Source: [Eubacterium] eligens ATCC 27750
GTDB lineage: Bacteria; Bacillota; Clostridia; Lachnospirales; Lachnospiraceae
Assembly (NCBI RefSeq): GCF_000146185.1
Contig: NC_012780.1
Span: forward strand, 62,001 to 126,000
Length of the DNA stretch: 64,000 nt
Direction of reading: 5' to 3'
Numbering within the stretch: the stretch's first letter is position 1; every line of letters starts with the position of its first letter. A program made the position numbers and the translations under genes. Below the pieces are notes generated by a model. That model had not been told where the DNA came from, ran no database searches, and saw only the letters and a list, made by a program, of their open reading frames with translations. This document shows positions 8,754 through 16,821 of the stretch, one piece after another.

Positions 8754-9524
8754 TTACCTCTTCCCCAAATATTCCCTAAAACCTGACATATATACTCCAA
8801 TCAAAAATAATATTGCATCAGCAAAAAAAGCTATCAGTACTTTTAGTATACAATCCTCCATACTATAGAAATTGACAAATTCTAATTCAAATAATCCGCA
8901 GCTTCCCATATATGCTATAAAATCCAGTCCGCATATAATAATCCCAATAAGAATTGCTACTCTCGTGCTTCCAGTTATATAATTAAACAATAGTGAAATA
9001 TTTATTGTTATATTTGTAATAAATGTTTTTATCACCACAATAAACAAATACATCTGAAACTGGGTAACTGCCATCTGAAAAGGCCATTTATTATGTATAA
9101 CCATTCTGTAATACATGCTTCCTTCAAGCATCCATTTATCATATGTTCCAAAATAAGCTATACCAGAACCTATGGAAGCTACATATATCAACAAGACACA
9201 TTCTAATGAATACAACAATCCTCCAATACTCTGGTAAATCCATATTCTTCGCTTGCTGCCATATCTTATAACCACATTCTGATTATTATCTCTAAGTGCC
9301 AATCTTATATAAAATATAACGCTTATCAGTTCCAGCATCGGAAACACAAACCGTCCCATAAGCACAAATATTGCATCTTTTGCACAGCCCCCTACAATAT
9401 ATTTGGTATTATATCTTGCAAAAAATGGAAGACACATTGCTATAGCCGTTAATACTATAATAATTTTGTAGATTAAAGCTTTTTTGCTTTCATTTCTATA
9501 AATGTAATATCTTAAAAATTTCAT
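8754..9524 (-). CDS. integral membrane protein of the Agr-ABC block
   Basis: Unrecognised 256-residue protein with about six hydrophobic spans, starting MKFLRYYIYRNESKKALIYK. A short charged N-terminus followed by a long span is shared with the other two large membrane proteins of the block (7920 and 10111), which suggests three diverged ABC-2-type permease subunits. It is flanked by 6 nt and 16 nt gaps on the same strand. No catalytic motif is visible. Role in export or immunity is inferred from position only. Confidence 0.65.
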   Translation of the reverse strand: MKFLRYYIYRNESKKALIYKIIIVLTAIAMCLPFFARYNTKYIVGGCAKDAIFVLMGRFVFPMLELISVIFYIRLALRDNNQNVVIRYGSKRRIWIYQSIGGLLYSLECVLLIYVASIGSGIAYFGTYDKWMLEGSMYYRMVIHNKWPFQMAVTQFQMYLFIVVIKTFITNITINISLLFNYITGSTRVAILIGIIICGLDFIAYMGSCGLFELEFVNFYSMEDCILKVLIAFFADAILFLIGVYMSGFREYLGKR

Positions 9525-9540
9525 ATACCCTCTTATATAT

Positions 9541-10101
9541 CTAATTAATCTGCGTATAAACTATTGGATTCTGACTCCATATCATAAAATAATTCCAGTT
9601 ATCCGCATTATCATATTCATATTCTGGAATCTGGACTTTTGCAATATTAAAAGGAAATATCATATCATATTCTTTACCATCTTCATAATTTCCCTTTGCC
9701 GGATTTGCATCTTTAATAAAAGCTGAAAGATATGAATCTATCTGATTATCCCATGCATTATCAGCATACAATATAAAATCTGTCCACCACTCCTTATTCA
9801 TCAGTTCTCTCTCTGTTATCCTTAACGTTATGTATACCAGAACAACCTTTCCATCTATCTGTAAAGTTTTTTTATATTCTTCCAACTGTTCTGGATCTGT
9901 CACATAATCATTTAACTGTTCCATATCAAGGACTTCATATCTGTTAAATTTTACAGCATATCCTTCTGCCTCATACCATTCATCAGATGAGAGCTGTGTA
10001 GCTCTCATAATTTTACTGTATTTAATATTGACAATACTAATAACACATATAAACATAAAAATAATACAGCCCGCTAAGATATATATTCCTCTTTTTTTCA
10101 T
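9541..10101 (-). CDS. single-span anchored extracytoplasmic protein
   Basis: Unrecognised 186-residue protein. Residues 6-26 form one hydrophobic span (ILAGCIIFMFICVISIVNI), followed by a polar, aromatic and acidic domain (many Trp, Tyr, Asp, Glu). This predicts an N-terminal anchor with an outside domain. The Cys at position 12 lies inside the span and is not in a convincing lipobox. It sits between two membrane-protein genes of the block, with gaps of 16 and 9 nt. It has the same architecture as the 235-residue protein at 10923, so both may be accessory subunits outside the membrane. Confidence 0.62.
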   Translation of the reverse strand: MKKRGIYILAGCIIFMFICVISIVNIKYSKIMRATQLSSDEWYEAEGYAVKFNRYEVLDMEQLNDYVTDPEQLEEYKKTLQIDGKVVLVYITLRITERELMNKEWWTDFILYADNAWDNQIDSYLSAFIKDANPAKGNYEDGKEYDMIFPFNIAKVQIPEYEYDNADNWNYFMIWSQNPIVYTQIN

Positions 10102-10110
10102 TCTATCCCC

Positions 10111-10926
10111 CTAAAGTTCATCTGTCTTTCTCCTACGAATAAAATATGAACAAATTATTGTTATCAGAAGAGCTGCTATTTCCATCAAAAACATAGGAAC
10201 CGAATCACCTGTCAGCTGTATAAGATATGAACAGGCAAGCATAGGATTCTTTGCTCCAACCAGCGGCATAACTACTTCTTCAAAAAAATATAACGTAAAT
10301 GCTGATACAATAACCATAACTCCATTACCTAATAAATATGCAAAAGTATATGATAAGCAGCCTATTATGCTGAATAAAACAGATTCACTAATCATAATTA
10401 ACACAGACACCAATAACGGTAATTTATAAAACAGACTTCCTAATATACAGTTAGCACCTGCCACATATTGCAATCCAGGAAATGGTTCACCTGCCGGTAA
10501 GAGTGTGGCCGTTATCAGAAAGGAGATTAACAAGGTGTACATTACCACACTAAATCCTACAATAAACTGTGTTACAAGCTTACTGAAAAAATACTTTTTC
10601 TTATCTGTCCTGACAATTATATTATAAATATATCTGGAATCCACATCCGAATATATGCTCATAGAATATGGAATACATATAATCAGTGGAAATATAAAAT
10701 GCAGTAATTTTGATGCTGTACTAAAGTTATTTAGCTCCATCCACTGATTATATAAATTAGGTACCGGATATCCCCATGTATTAGCATAAACCTCCATTGC
10801 TATCCTTGTTGGAACTACAATTTTAAAAATATCATACAAAACAATGACTGAACATACCAAAAGGGTTATGTACATCCATTTATTCTTAAAAGCCCTATTC
10901 AACTCAATTTTTAATAATACTTTCAT
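10111..10926 (-). CDS. ABC-2-like membrane protein
   Basis: Unrecognised 271-residue membrane protein starting MKVLLKIELNRAFKNKWMYI, a typical ABC-2 permease N-terminus: a basic amphipathic stretch and then a span at about 17-35. Five more hydrophobic segments follow, ending in a basic tail (FIRRRKTDEL). Its start overlaps the stop of the preceding gene by 4 nt (ATGA), so the two are coupled. It is probably a permease half for the ATPase encoded at 7263. The substrate is unknown; the peptide of this locus is the obvious candidate. Confidence 0.7.
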   Translation of the reverse strand: MKVLLKIELNRAFKNKWMYITLLVCSVIVLYDIFKIVVPTRIAMEVYANTWGYPVPNLYNQWMELNNFSTASKLLHFIFPLIICIPYSMSIYSDVDSRYIYNIIVRTDKKKYFFSKLVTQFIVGFSVVMYTLLISFLITATLLPAGEPFPGLQYVAGANCILGSLFYKLPLLVSVLIMISESVLFSIIGCLSYTFAYLLGNGVMVIVSAFTLYFFEEVVMPLVGAKNPMLACSYLIQLTGDSVPMFLMEIAALLITIICSYFIRRRKTDEL

Positions 10927-11630
10927 TCAATCACTCCGTCTGTTTCTATTAAAAAATATGGCATTTTGACAGCCTTGCTTTCGCCCATTGCACATGCCTG
11001 TACTGCAATGTTATTATTCTGAAGGATATCTTCCTTGACACAATAGCATGTTGTTATAACTGCCTCTTCATCTTTTTTTAGACTAATACTCCCTTTTACT
11101 GCTGTTGTATTTTCAATCACATGTCCCCTTGGCTCACATTTGCCTACAAATCCATTATCATCATAAACACCAAGCATAAAATTCTGTGGAGAAAAATAAC
11201 TTTCTTCTTCCGAATCACGCATGTTAATAACCAAATATTTTACAGTTACATAATATGTGTCATCTATAAAACTTCCACTGGCATCTTTCTGTTCTTCCTC
11301 TTTATAAAAATCAATATCTATTCCCTCTGGTTTTGCCTTCGAAATACTATATTCAATATATCTATATTTATAATGTGACTTAAATGTCTTAAATTCCCTA
11401 TAATAATCCCCTTCATCTCCCGGATTAAGCAGTATCATCTTATCTATGGAATAAGCCTCATATGTATATTGCTCATTCGTTTTAGATTCGTTTATTCCGT
11501 TCAAAGGATCCTCTTTTGAACTGTTGAATAGTTTTATTCTTCCCAGCTTAACTGCAAAAATAACCGCAATTAAAATAACAACAACTGTTGCTACTGATAC
11601 CACTTTATTTTTCATATCACTATAAATCAT
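10923..11630 (-). CDS. anchored extracytoplasmic protein, first accessory gene of the block
   Basis: Unrecognised 235-residue protein. A hydrophobic span at residues 9-27 (VVSVATVVVILIAVIFAVK) is followed by an outside domain rich in acidic residues, Tyr and beta-prone stretches, with three or four Cys. The start is uncertain: ATG 11630 lies in the stem of a perfect hairpin and lacks a close ribosome site; ATG 11615 (MKNKVVSV) is the alternative. It follows the DUF2712-like ORF by 35 nt. Same architecture as the 186-residue protein at 9541. Confidence 0.62.
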   Translation of the reverse strand: MIYSDMKNKVVSVATVVVILIAVIFAVKLGRIKLFNSSKEDPLNGINESKTNEQYTYEAYSIDKMILLNPGDEGDYYREFKTFKSHYKYRYIEYSISKAKPEGIDIDFYKEEEQKDASGSFIDDTYYVTVKYLVINMRDSEEESYFSPQNFMLGVYDDNGFVGKCEPRGHVIENTTAVKGSISLKKDEEAVITTCYCVKEDILQNNNIAVQACAMGESKAVKMPYFLIETDGVIE

Positions 11631-11655
11631 CAGGCAGACATTATTCTGCCTGATG
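11628..11655 (-). promoter_or_regulatory. hairpin covering a start codon
   Basis: A perfect 11-bp inverted repeat (CATCAGGCAGA with its complement, 6-nt loop) lies between the DUF2712-like ORF and the next gene. On the minus strand the 3' arm contains the ATG at 11630, and GAGAGGA lies just ahead of the 5' arm. There is no T-run, so it is not a simple terminator; it could reduce translation or protect upstream mRNA. Confidence 0.5.
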
Positions 11656-11665
11656 TCCTCTCTAT

Positions 11666-12058
11666 TTAATATCCACCATAATTATCTGGGCTCCATGCAA
11701 AATATGTTTCCATATAATACTGTGAACCCGGTTCTACTTTCACAGCAGCATAATTATATCCACTTTCTTTAACATAATTCTTGAGATACTGAGTTTTTCC
11801 AGGGCTCACGCCATATGTAAATAATTGAAAATCCTCATAGTAATTTCTACTACCGTCTCTATCGCTTGCCACCAATGTGAAATTAGTATCACCACCATAT
11901 GAAGAGCTGATATTCCTTACATATCCGGAAGAATAATCAGCCTTATATCTCCCATCCGTATAATCTTCTGTCCTACCATTGTAATCTTCAAGTGTTGCTG
12001 TATAATATGTATCTTTACTTCTGCACTCATCTTTGGCTGGTAAGTAATAATCGGGCAT
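11666..12058 (-). CDS. DUF2712-like secreted-type domain ORF lacking a signal peptide
   Basis: A 130-residue ORF. Its second half (GRYKADYSSGYVRN..., KTQYLKNYVKESGYNYAAV, YFAWSPDNYGGY) resembles, from memory, the DUF2712 family of small secreted proteins that often neighbour bacteriocin-type ABC genes. Those proteins start with a signal peptide; this one begins MPDYYLPAKDE with none and has no ribosome site before ATG 12058. Its first 47 codons overlap the AgrD-like ORF in the -1 frame. It may be reached by frameshifting from agrD, be translated poorly, or be decayed. No alternative start exists before an upstream stop. Confidence 0.5.
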   Translation of the reverse strand: MPDYYLPAKDECRSKDTYYTATLEDYNGRTEDYTDGRYKADYSSGYVRNISSSYGGDTNFTLVASDRDGSRNYYEDFQLFTYGVSPGKTQYLKNYVKESGYNYAAVKVEPGSQYYMETYFAWSPDNYGGY

Positions 12059-12141
12059 GCAACATTTGCATAGTGCACTGCCACCTTGACTGACAGCTTC
12101 TGTAACTTACCTGCCATCACCTGCTTAACATCTTTTGTCAT
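11917..12141 (-). CDS. agrD: AgrD-like autoinducing peptide precursor
   Basis: Candidate precursor of a cyclic thiolactone signal. After MTKDVKQVMAGKLQKLSVKVAV (an amphipathic leader helix) comes NVACPIITYQPKMSAEVK. A Cys followed five or six residues later by an aromatic residue and then QPK.xxEvK is the AgrD pattern, with the ring probably CPIITY. The start has an excellent site (GGAAGGAGG, 8 nt). The frame runs to 74 residues, whereas AgrD is usually 40-55; the tail after residue 43 overlaps the DUF2712-like ORF and looks like an out-of-frame reading. It is first in the operon whose agrB is at 7252. Confidence 0.68.
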   Translation of the reverse strand: MTKDVKQVMAGKLQKLSVKVAVHYANVACPIITYQPKMSAEVKIHIIQQHLKITMVGQKIIRMGDIRLIILPDM

Positions 12142-12259
12142 AGTGGTTTCCTCCTTCCAAGTAATTTATTTGTATGTTCATAATACCTATTTTTTATTCT
12201 TTTTCCCAATAACGGTATAATTTGTCGGGTTAGCGCCATAATTGGATTGTTTTTCATAT

Positions 12260-12287
12260 ATAATAATTTTTTATTTATAACTATCAA
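12260..12287 (-). promoter_or_regulatory. candidate sigma-A promoter of the Agr-ABC block
   Basis: On the minus strand TTGATA (12287-12282) and TATTAT (12265-12260) are 16 nt apart, about 110 nt ahead of the agrD start. The leader contains ACCGTTATT near 12210, a near miss to a LytTR half-site. Confidence 0.4.
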
Positions 12288-12325
12288 AATATGTCATATT
12301 TTAAAATTTATCCGTTATAACTTAT

Positions 12326-12373
12326 AAAAAAAGATTGAAGACCATACCCACACCTGTGTACATCTCCAATCCT
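12326..12373 (-). terminator. intrinsic terminator after the MetE-like gene
   Basis: On the minus strand GGATTGGAGAT pairs with the later ATGGTCTTCAATC segment (11 bp with a few G-U), followed by seven T. It lies about 40 nt past the 12415 stop codon and separates it from the agrD promoter. Confidence 0.78.
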
Positions 12374-12414
12374 TTTTATTTAATCCTATTATATACGAAT
12401 CATTTCTCCAGAAA

Positions 12415-13536
12415 TTATCCCCACACTTCTTCTGCAATTTCTTTCACAAGCTTTAACTTAGCCCACTGTTCTTCCTCAGTAAGCTTATTTCCAATCTCGC
12501 ATGAAGCAAATCCACACTGTGGGCTTAAATACAGTCTGTCAAGCGGAACATATTTTGCTGCCTCATGAATTCTGTTAATAACAAGTTCCTTGTTTTCAAG
12601 CGCTGGTGTCTTAGTTGTAACAAGTCCAAGAACAACCTTCTTGTCCCCGGATACCTTCGCTAGTGGTGCAAATCCGCCTGAACGCTCATCATCATATTCA
12701 AGATAATATGCATTAACATTTTCCTCACCAAAAAGCAGATCAGCAACGCTGTCGTATGCACCTGAGCTGAAGAATGTTGAATGATAGTTACCTCTGCACA
12801 CATGTGTGTTGATAAGAAGGTCTTCTGGTGCTGCAGCTACAACCTCGTTGTTTAACTTAAGCATAAGCTTCTTGTACTCTTCAAGAGCCTCACCGCTTCT
12901 GCCTGTAAGCGCAACAGCAAGCTTTGGATTAACCATTCCGCCCCATACGCAGTCATCAAACTGGAGATTTCTACAGCCTGCTGCATATATTTCAGCAACA
13001 AATTCATTGTAAGCCTTAATTACATCTTCTGCAAATGCTTCCTCTGTTCCATAGTATGCAAGTGTATCTGCTAAAAGCTCTGCGCCTGTAAAATATGCAT
13101 AGAACTGTCCCGGTGAAGGAATTGTCTGCTTCGCAACAGTGTTCTCGTCCTCTAATGCCTTAACGAACTTAAAATGTTCAACAAACGGATGGTTCTTTAC
13201 TGATATTTTCCCAACCATATATGTATCATCAATCATTGCTGCTTCTGCGTCAAATGTTGTATTACCATCAACTGTCTTTCTATGCTCAACGCCATTGAAG
13301 CCCCACATGAAATCAAGATGCCATGTAGACCTTCTGAACTCTCCATCAGTAATAACATGATAACCAAGTTCCTTAACCTTTGCTACAAGCTCTCTTATGC
13401 AGTCGTCTTCAACTGCTATAAGCTCTGCCTTGTTAATCTTTCCGCTCTCATAATCAGCTCTTGCCTTCTTTAATCTCTCTGGTCTTAAAAAGCTTCCCAC
13501 ATAATCATATCTGAAAGGTGTATGTAATTTACTCAT
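12415..13536 (-). CDS. MetE C-terminal-domain-like methyltransferase (YxjG type)
   Basis: Zinc-dependent methyltransferase-fold protein of the cobalamin-independent methionine synthase family; YxjG/YxjH-type members carry only the C-terminal barrel. The 373-residue protein has RYDYVGSFLRPERL at the start, LQFDDCVW, the metal-ligand motif NTHVCRGN, and LSPQCGFASCEIGN at the end, placing His, Cys, Glu and Cys ligands. ATG 13536 is chosen because AGGAGG lies 7 nt upstream; an in-frame Met eight codons earlier lacks it. The methyl donor is not evident. It appears monocistronic. Confidence 0.85.
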   Translation of the reverse strand: MSKLHTPFRYDYVGSFLRPERLKKARADYESGKINKAELIAVEDDCIRELVAKVKELGYHVITDGEFRRSTWHLDFMWGFNGVEHRKTVDGNTTFDAEAAMIDDTYMVGKISVKNHPFVEHFKFVKALEDENTVAKQTIPSPGQFYAYFTGAELLADTLAYYGTEEAFAEDVIKAYNEFVAEIYAAGCRNLQFDDCVWGGMVNPKLAVALTGRSGEALEEYKKLMLKLNNEVVAAAPEDLLINTHVCRGNYHSTFFSSGAYDSVADLLFGEENVNAYYLEYDDERSGGFAPLAKVSGDKKVVLGLVTTKTPALENKELVINRIHEAAKYVPLDRLYLSPQCGFASCEIGNKLTEEEQWAKLKLVKEIAEEVWG

Positions 13537-13629
13537 ATGTATCCTCCTGTTATAAATCAATTGTGAGGATAATTGTATCAGATGTGATTTGATATTTATA
13601 ATACATTTTAATTGTGGTTAGCCATAGTT

Positions 13630-14856
13630 TTAAGCTATGATTCGTGCTGTGCCAAAACACTTATCAACATCTGCAGCAATATCCGCATCAATCCAGCCTT
13701 TATCAGCCATATCAGTAAGAATAGCACATGCTTTTTCATGCGACATGCCATTTTTGTAAGGACGGCTCTCAGTTAATGCCTGATAAATGTCTACACATGC
13801 CATCATTCTCTCCTGAGTATTCAGCTCTGACGCTGTTTTTCCAAAAGGATAGCCTGTGCCATCAAGCCTCTCATGGTGAAATGCCGCCCAATCACGAATC
13901 TCTTCAAAGTCCTCAATTCCTGATAATATGTAATACGAATATGCAGCGTGGTGCTTCATGTCCTGAAACTCCTCGTCTGTCAACTTTCCTGGTTTTTCCA
14001 GAATTTCATTGCCTATAGCCACTTTGCCAATGTCATGCAATGCCCCTGCAAGATACATTTTTTCAACAGTTTCTTCATCAAAGCCCATGTATCGTGCAAG
14101 TTTTTCAGCACAATCAGCAACACCAATTGAATGAGTACTTGTAAATGGAGATTTGTAATCAACTATGTTTGCAAAGAAATTAGCAACCGCCTTTATCTGT
14201 CCCAAGCTTAATTCCTGCATTATTCTTGGAACTTTATCCCACAGCATTTTATCCAGATTATCATCGTCAATCATAAGAAAATCCTGCTCTGAAAATGCTT
14301 TGTAAAATGCTTTTACACATTCCTTATCAAACATTGTGCCTTCTGTCTTTTGAAAAAAATGCTGTACTTTTTCCCATGTCTCTGCTGTTAGCCGCCTGCT
14401 TATGCAGGCTATATCCAAAAGGTCGCACAAATGAATTATCCTTGCAAACAGAGGAACTTCCGTCCATTTCTTTCCAAAAGGCCCGCTGCCATCAGCATTT
14501 TCATGATGATACAAAATAACGTCGGTCACATTGGTATGGAACGGAAGGCTCTGGATATTCCTTTCACCTAAAGAACAGTGCGCTCCTAGCTGCTGTATCT
14601 TATTAGTAACAGTAATCTGGGAAATATCATTATGAAGTTCTTCCTGAATATACTGTGTTAATGCATTATCATGAAGCAGCGCACACACCGCCAGATCCTG
14701 CAGGCTCTCGCCCGCAACGCCCATCTTGCCGGCTATGCTCACACTCATGTAAGCGACTCTTTTTGCATGATTATTAGTTACATGAACAAGCTCTGCCTCC
14801 ACACAATCCAGTGCGTAGGAACAGGCTGCCATCAATCCCAAAACATCTAACTTCAT
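13630..14856 (-). CDS. double HD / HD-GYP domain protein
   Basis: Probable cyclic-di-GMP phosphodiesterase. The 408-residue protein has two HD modules. The N-terminal one (about 20-190) carries LVHVTNNHAKRVAY, ALLHDN and YHHENADGSGPFG. The C-terminal one (about 225-400) carries LAGALHDIGKVAI, HHAAYSYYIL and the GYP signature HHERLDGTGYP. No receiver or membrane segment is present, so any signal acts in the cytosol. The first HD has HDN in place of HDI/HDxG and may be sensory rather than catalytic. RBS AGGAAAATGTT precedes ATG 14856. Confidence 0.85.
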   Translation of the reverse strand: MKLDVLGLMAACSYALDCVEAELVHVTNNHAKRVAYMSVSIAGKMGVAGESLQDLAVCALLHDNALTQYIQEELHNDISQITVTNKIQQLGAHCSLGERNIQSLPFHTNVTDVILYHHENADGSGPFGKKWTEVPLFARIIHLCDLLDIACISRRLTAETWEKVQHFFQKTEGTMFDKECVKAFYKAFSEQDFLMIDDDNLDKMLWDKVPRIMQELSLGQIKAVANFFANIVDYKSPFTSTHSIGVADCAEKLARYMGFDEETVEKMYLAGALHDIGKVAIGNEILEKPGKLTDEEFQDMKHHAAYSYYILSGIEDFEEIRDWAAFHHERLDGTGYPFGKTASELNTQERMMACVDIYQALTESRPYKNGMSHEKACAILTDMADKGWIDADIAADVDKCFGTARIIA

Positions 14857-15001
14857 AACATTTTCCTGCTTTCTGACTATTTATAATTTCCTGAAACCTC
14901 CAGATAGATTCCCCCGGAAATTCAGGTCCTCTTATCGGACCATTCGATTGTATCTCCTTATATTCTCTTACTTCTACCGCTGTTGGTATTTTCTTTGCCA
15001 T
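14774..15001 (-). CDS. doubtful small ORF overlapping the HD-GYP start
   Basis: A 75-codon frame (MAKKIPTAVEVREYKEIQ...) with GAGAGAA 7 nt before its ATG. Its last 83 nt overlap the HD-GYP gene in another frame. The first 45 codons use an ordinary-looking amino-acid mix, with a GPIRGPEFPGESIW segment; the tail is Cys-rich and looks like a shadow reading. I recognise no family. It could be a short leader protein or a truncated remnant. Confidence 0.25.
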   Translation of the reverse strand: MAKKIPTAVEVREYKEIQSNGPIRGPEFPGESIWRFQEIINSQKAGKCYEVRCFGIDGSLFLRTGLCGGRACSCN

Positions 15002-15101
15002 ACATTTTCTCTCTGATTTTGTATATTATGTCTTTTAAATTCACTTTAAAATTCTTTTGAATCCATTTCATATGGAGCTTTGATAAAACAATTATATCAT
15101 A

Positions 15102-15297
15102 ATACCTATCAATAGTCGCATTTTTAAAAGACTTATAGGATAAAAACAGCGTATAACTATAATGATAGTCGAAAACAAACCTATAAATTGGAAATATTAA
15201 TATACTTTATAGGAATTTTCATTAAAAATATCATGTAACATAAGAAAAAAAGTGAAAATATGCCTATAAAGGAATTATTATTTTTTAATTAATAGGA
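15102..15297. repeat. dispersed intergenic repeat, copy 1
   Basis: This AT-rich stretch starts with ATACCTAT plus TAGTCGCATTTT, has CCTATAAATT at 15181 and ends in TTAATTAATAGG. The same three blocks in the same order occur at 26434-26632 (the first block matches at 21 of 23 positions). The ACCTAT start and ATAGG end form short terminal inverted repeats, and CCTATAA/TTATAGG motifs recur inside. It could be a small non-autonomous element or a shared regulatory unit. Confidence 0.45.
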
Positions 15298-15447
15298 AAT
15301 CACAAGAATCTCAATATGATATTCTCATATAAACTTGAATTGAGATTTCACCTATTCTAAGGGAACAAGGGTGCAGGAAATCCGGTGGGTGTCCGCTTTG
15401 CACCGACCGTAACAAATCAACTGCCAGAGTCATTTTCGCCCGGTCTT
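15298..15447. other. GC-richer gene-free patch with a possible mobile-element remnant
   Basis: After the repeat, 15345-15447 is much richer in G+C than its surroundings. On the minus strand a 40-codon frame (15433-15311) reads MTLAVDLLRSVQSGHPPDF and on to HPCSL. I have an uncertain memory of such text beside mobile-element genes of gut Firmicutes. On the plus strand it loosely resembles a cobalamin riboswitch core but lacks the flanking stems. A weak hairpin (AATCTCAAT / ATTGAGATT) lies at its left. Confidence 0.3.
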
Positions 15448-16089
15448 TCATCGCCAATACAATTTCTCTGAAGTGATAGCAGATAACAAATCGGCAGGTC
15501 TTTCTAAAAAATAATCTGCTTTTATGTGCTTATTATGACTGCCCCATACTGCCAAAGCAAAATCAATTCCTGCATTTTCCGCACATTTACTGTCATATTT
15601 GCTGTCTCCGATATAAAGCACTTTACTATGGTCTGCTTTTGATAATTCCACATATTTCAAAATCGGTGCGGCATTAGGTTTATGTTCCTGTGTATCATCT
15701 GCACATATGATTGTTTTGAAATAATGACTGATACCAAATGGACAAAAATCATGTGCAAATTCTTTCCTTGTCTTTGATGTGACAATCCCCATTTCATAAT
15801 CCAGACTAAGAAGATTTTTCAACAATTCAATGATTCCGTCAAATACCTTAATGGTATTTGTATAGTTACGCATATTTTTATCCCATAATTCTATTGCATA
15901 GGAAGTGTCTTTTATCTCAAGTTTTTTCAAAGCGTCTGTTCCTGTAATCCCTAACGCAAATCTTAGTTCAGAGCATGGTATCTCTCTCCCGGACAATCCC
16001 TTTATAGTTTCCTGTAAAGAATGTAATACAGCATATTCCGTATCAATCAGAGTACCATCAATATCAAAAATAATATGCTTATACTTCAT
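15448..16089 (-). CDS. HAD-superfamily phosphatase
   Basis: Cytosolic HAD hydrolase, of the phosphoglycolate phosphatase or beta-phosphoglucomutase-like type; the substrate is unknown. The 213-residue protein has motif I HIIFDIDGTLIDTEY with nucleophile Asp, motif II MGIVTSKTR, a motif III Lys (HKPNAAPIL) and motif IV YIGDSKYD. A helical cap lies between residues 20 and 80. ATG 16089 (MKYKHIIFDID) follows GGTGG; an earlier in-frame Met gives only a non-conserved extension. It follows an HD-domain gene and an AraC regulator on the same strand. Confidence 0.85.
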   Translation of the reverse strand: MKYKHIIFDIDGTLIDTEYAVLHSLQETIKGLSGREIPCSELRFALGITGTDALKKLEIKDTSYAIELWDKNMRNYTNTIKVFDGIIELLKNLLSLDYEMGIVTSKTRKEFAHDFCPFGISHYFKTIICADDTQEHKPNAAPILKYVELSKADHSKVLYIGDSKYDSKCAENAGIDFALAVWGSHNKHIKADYFLERPADLLSAITSEKLYWR

Positions 16090-16130
16090 GCTGCCACCTT
16101 TCCCTGTCTGTATCAAAATAATGTATCACC

Positions 16131-16733
16131 CTAACGAAAACTGTTTTCCACAATACCAGGAAGCAGAGAATAGATAGAACAGCCAATCTGATTTTCAAAT
16201 TGTTCTTTAATCTCTAAAATCCTTTTCCATCTGTCTATTGTCGCCGGGTGAACACCGTACCGTATTGTCACATCTACAAATCTCTTTTCCAAAAGACAGA
16301 ACCCCGTTGGCATAGCCAATGCGTCACATAACTGTACAAGACGATCATAATCATCATATATCGCATTTGCAACAAATTCTTTCATAAACAGGTAATCCTC
16401 ATAACTGACATCAAACTCACCTATAGATGTGTCAATATCCTGTATCATAAATGCGTGTGATATACATATCTGTGCAACTTTTTCCCATCCGCGTTCCATA
16501 CAGTACCGATAGCCGTCTATCAGATGCCTTTCCGAACTCACTCCGGCATAACGTCCAATATCATGTAACAACCCGAAAATATATGCCTGTTCAGAAGATA
16601 AATCTTTACAGTGTGATGCGATGTTTTTACAGGCTTCGGCTACAAACCGGGAATGGTCTGCCCATGCTCCTGGATTGGATTCTGACGCTTCCTTTAATGC
16701 CAGTTCTGCGGTCTGAATATTCAGTTTTTCCAC
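16131..16733 (-). CDS. HD-domain metal-dependent hydrolase
   Basis: A 200-residue HD-superfamily phosphohydrolase of unknown substrate. The motif order is WADHSRFVAEACKNIA, then GLLHDIGRYAG with the metal-binding His-Asp, then HLIDGYRYC and a later VQLCDALAM. This layout is that of small stand-alone HD proteins active on nucleotides or phosphate esters. Ribosome site AGGAGGTGAGTGC directly precedes ATG 16733. It lies between an HAD phosphatase (42 nt downstream) and an AraC regulator, which suggests a small regulon; the pathway cannot be told from sequence. Confidence 0.75.
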   Translation of the reverse strand: MEKLNIQTAELALKEASESNPGAWADHSRFVAEACKNIASHCKDLSSEQAYIFGLLHDIGRYAGVSSERHLIDGYRYCMERGWEKVAQICISHAFMIQDIDTSIGEFDVSYEDYLFMKEFVANAIYDDYDRLVQLCDALAMPTGFCLLEKRFVDVTIRYGVHPATIDRWKRILEIKEQFENQIGCSIYSLLPGIVENSFR

Positions 16734-16821
16734 CTTGCACTCACCTCCTGTAAATTATATATTTTCTTTATAGGTCTCATTATAATGCAGAAATCACAGA
16801 AAAAATATTTCTTTTCTGCAA

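Noticed and set aside
12195..12320. LytTR direct repeats upstream of agrD
   Set aside because: ACCGTTATT and TCCGTTATA are in opposite orientation and miss a conserved position, so they do not form a tandem site.
15357..15440. cobalamin riboswitch on the plus strand
   Set aside because: GGGAA and CCGC-like pieces are present but spacing is wrong, the flanking stems are missing, and no gene follows on that strand.
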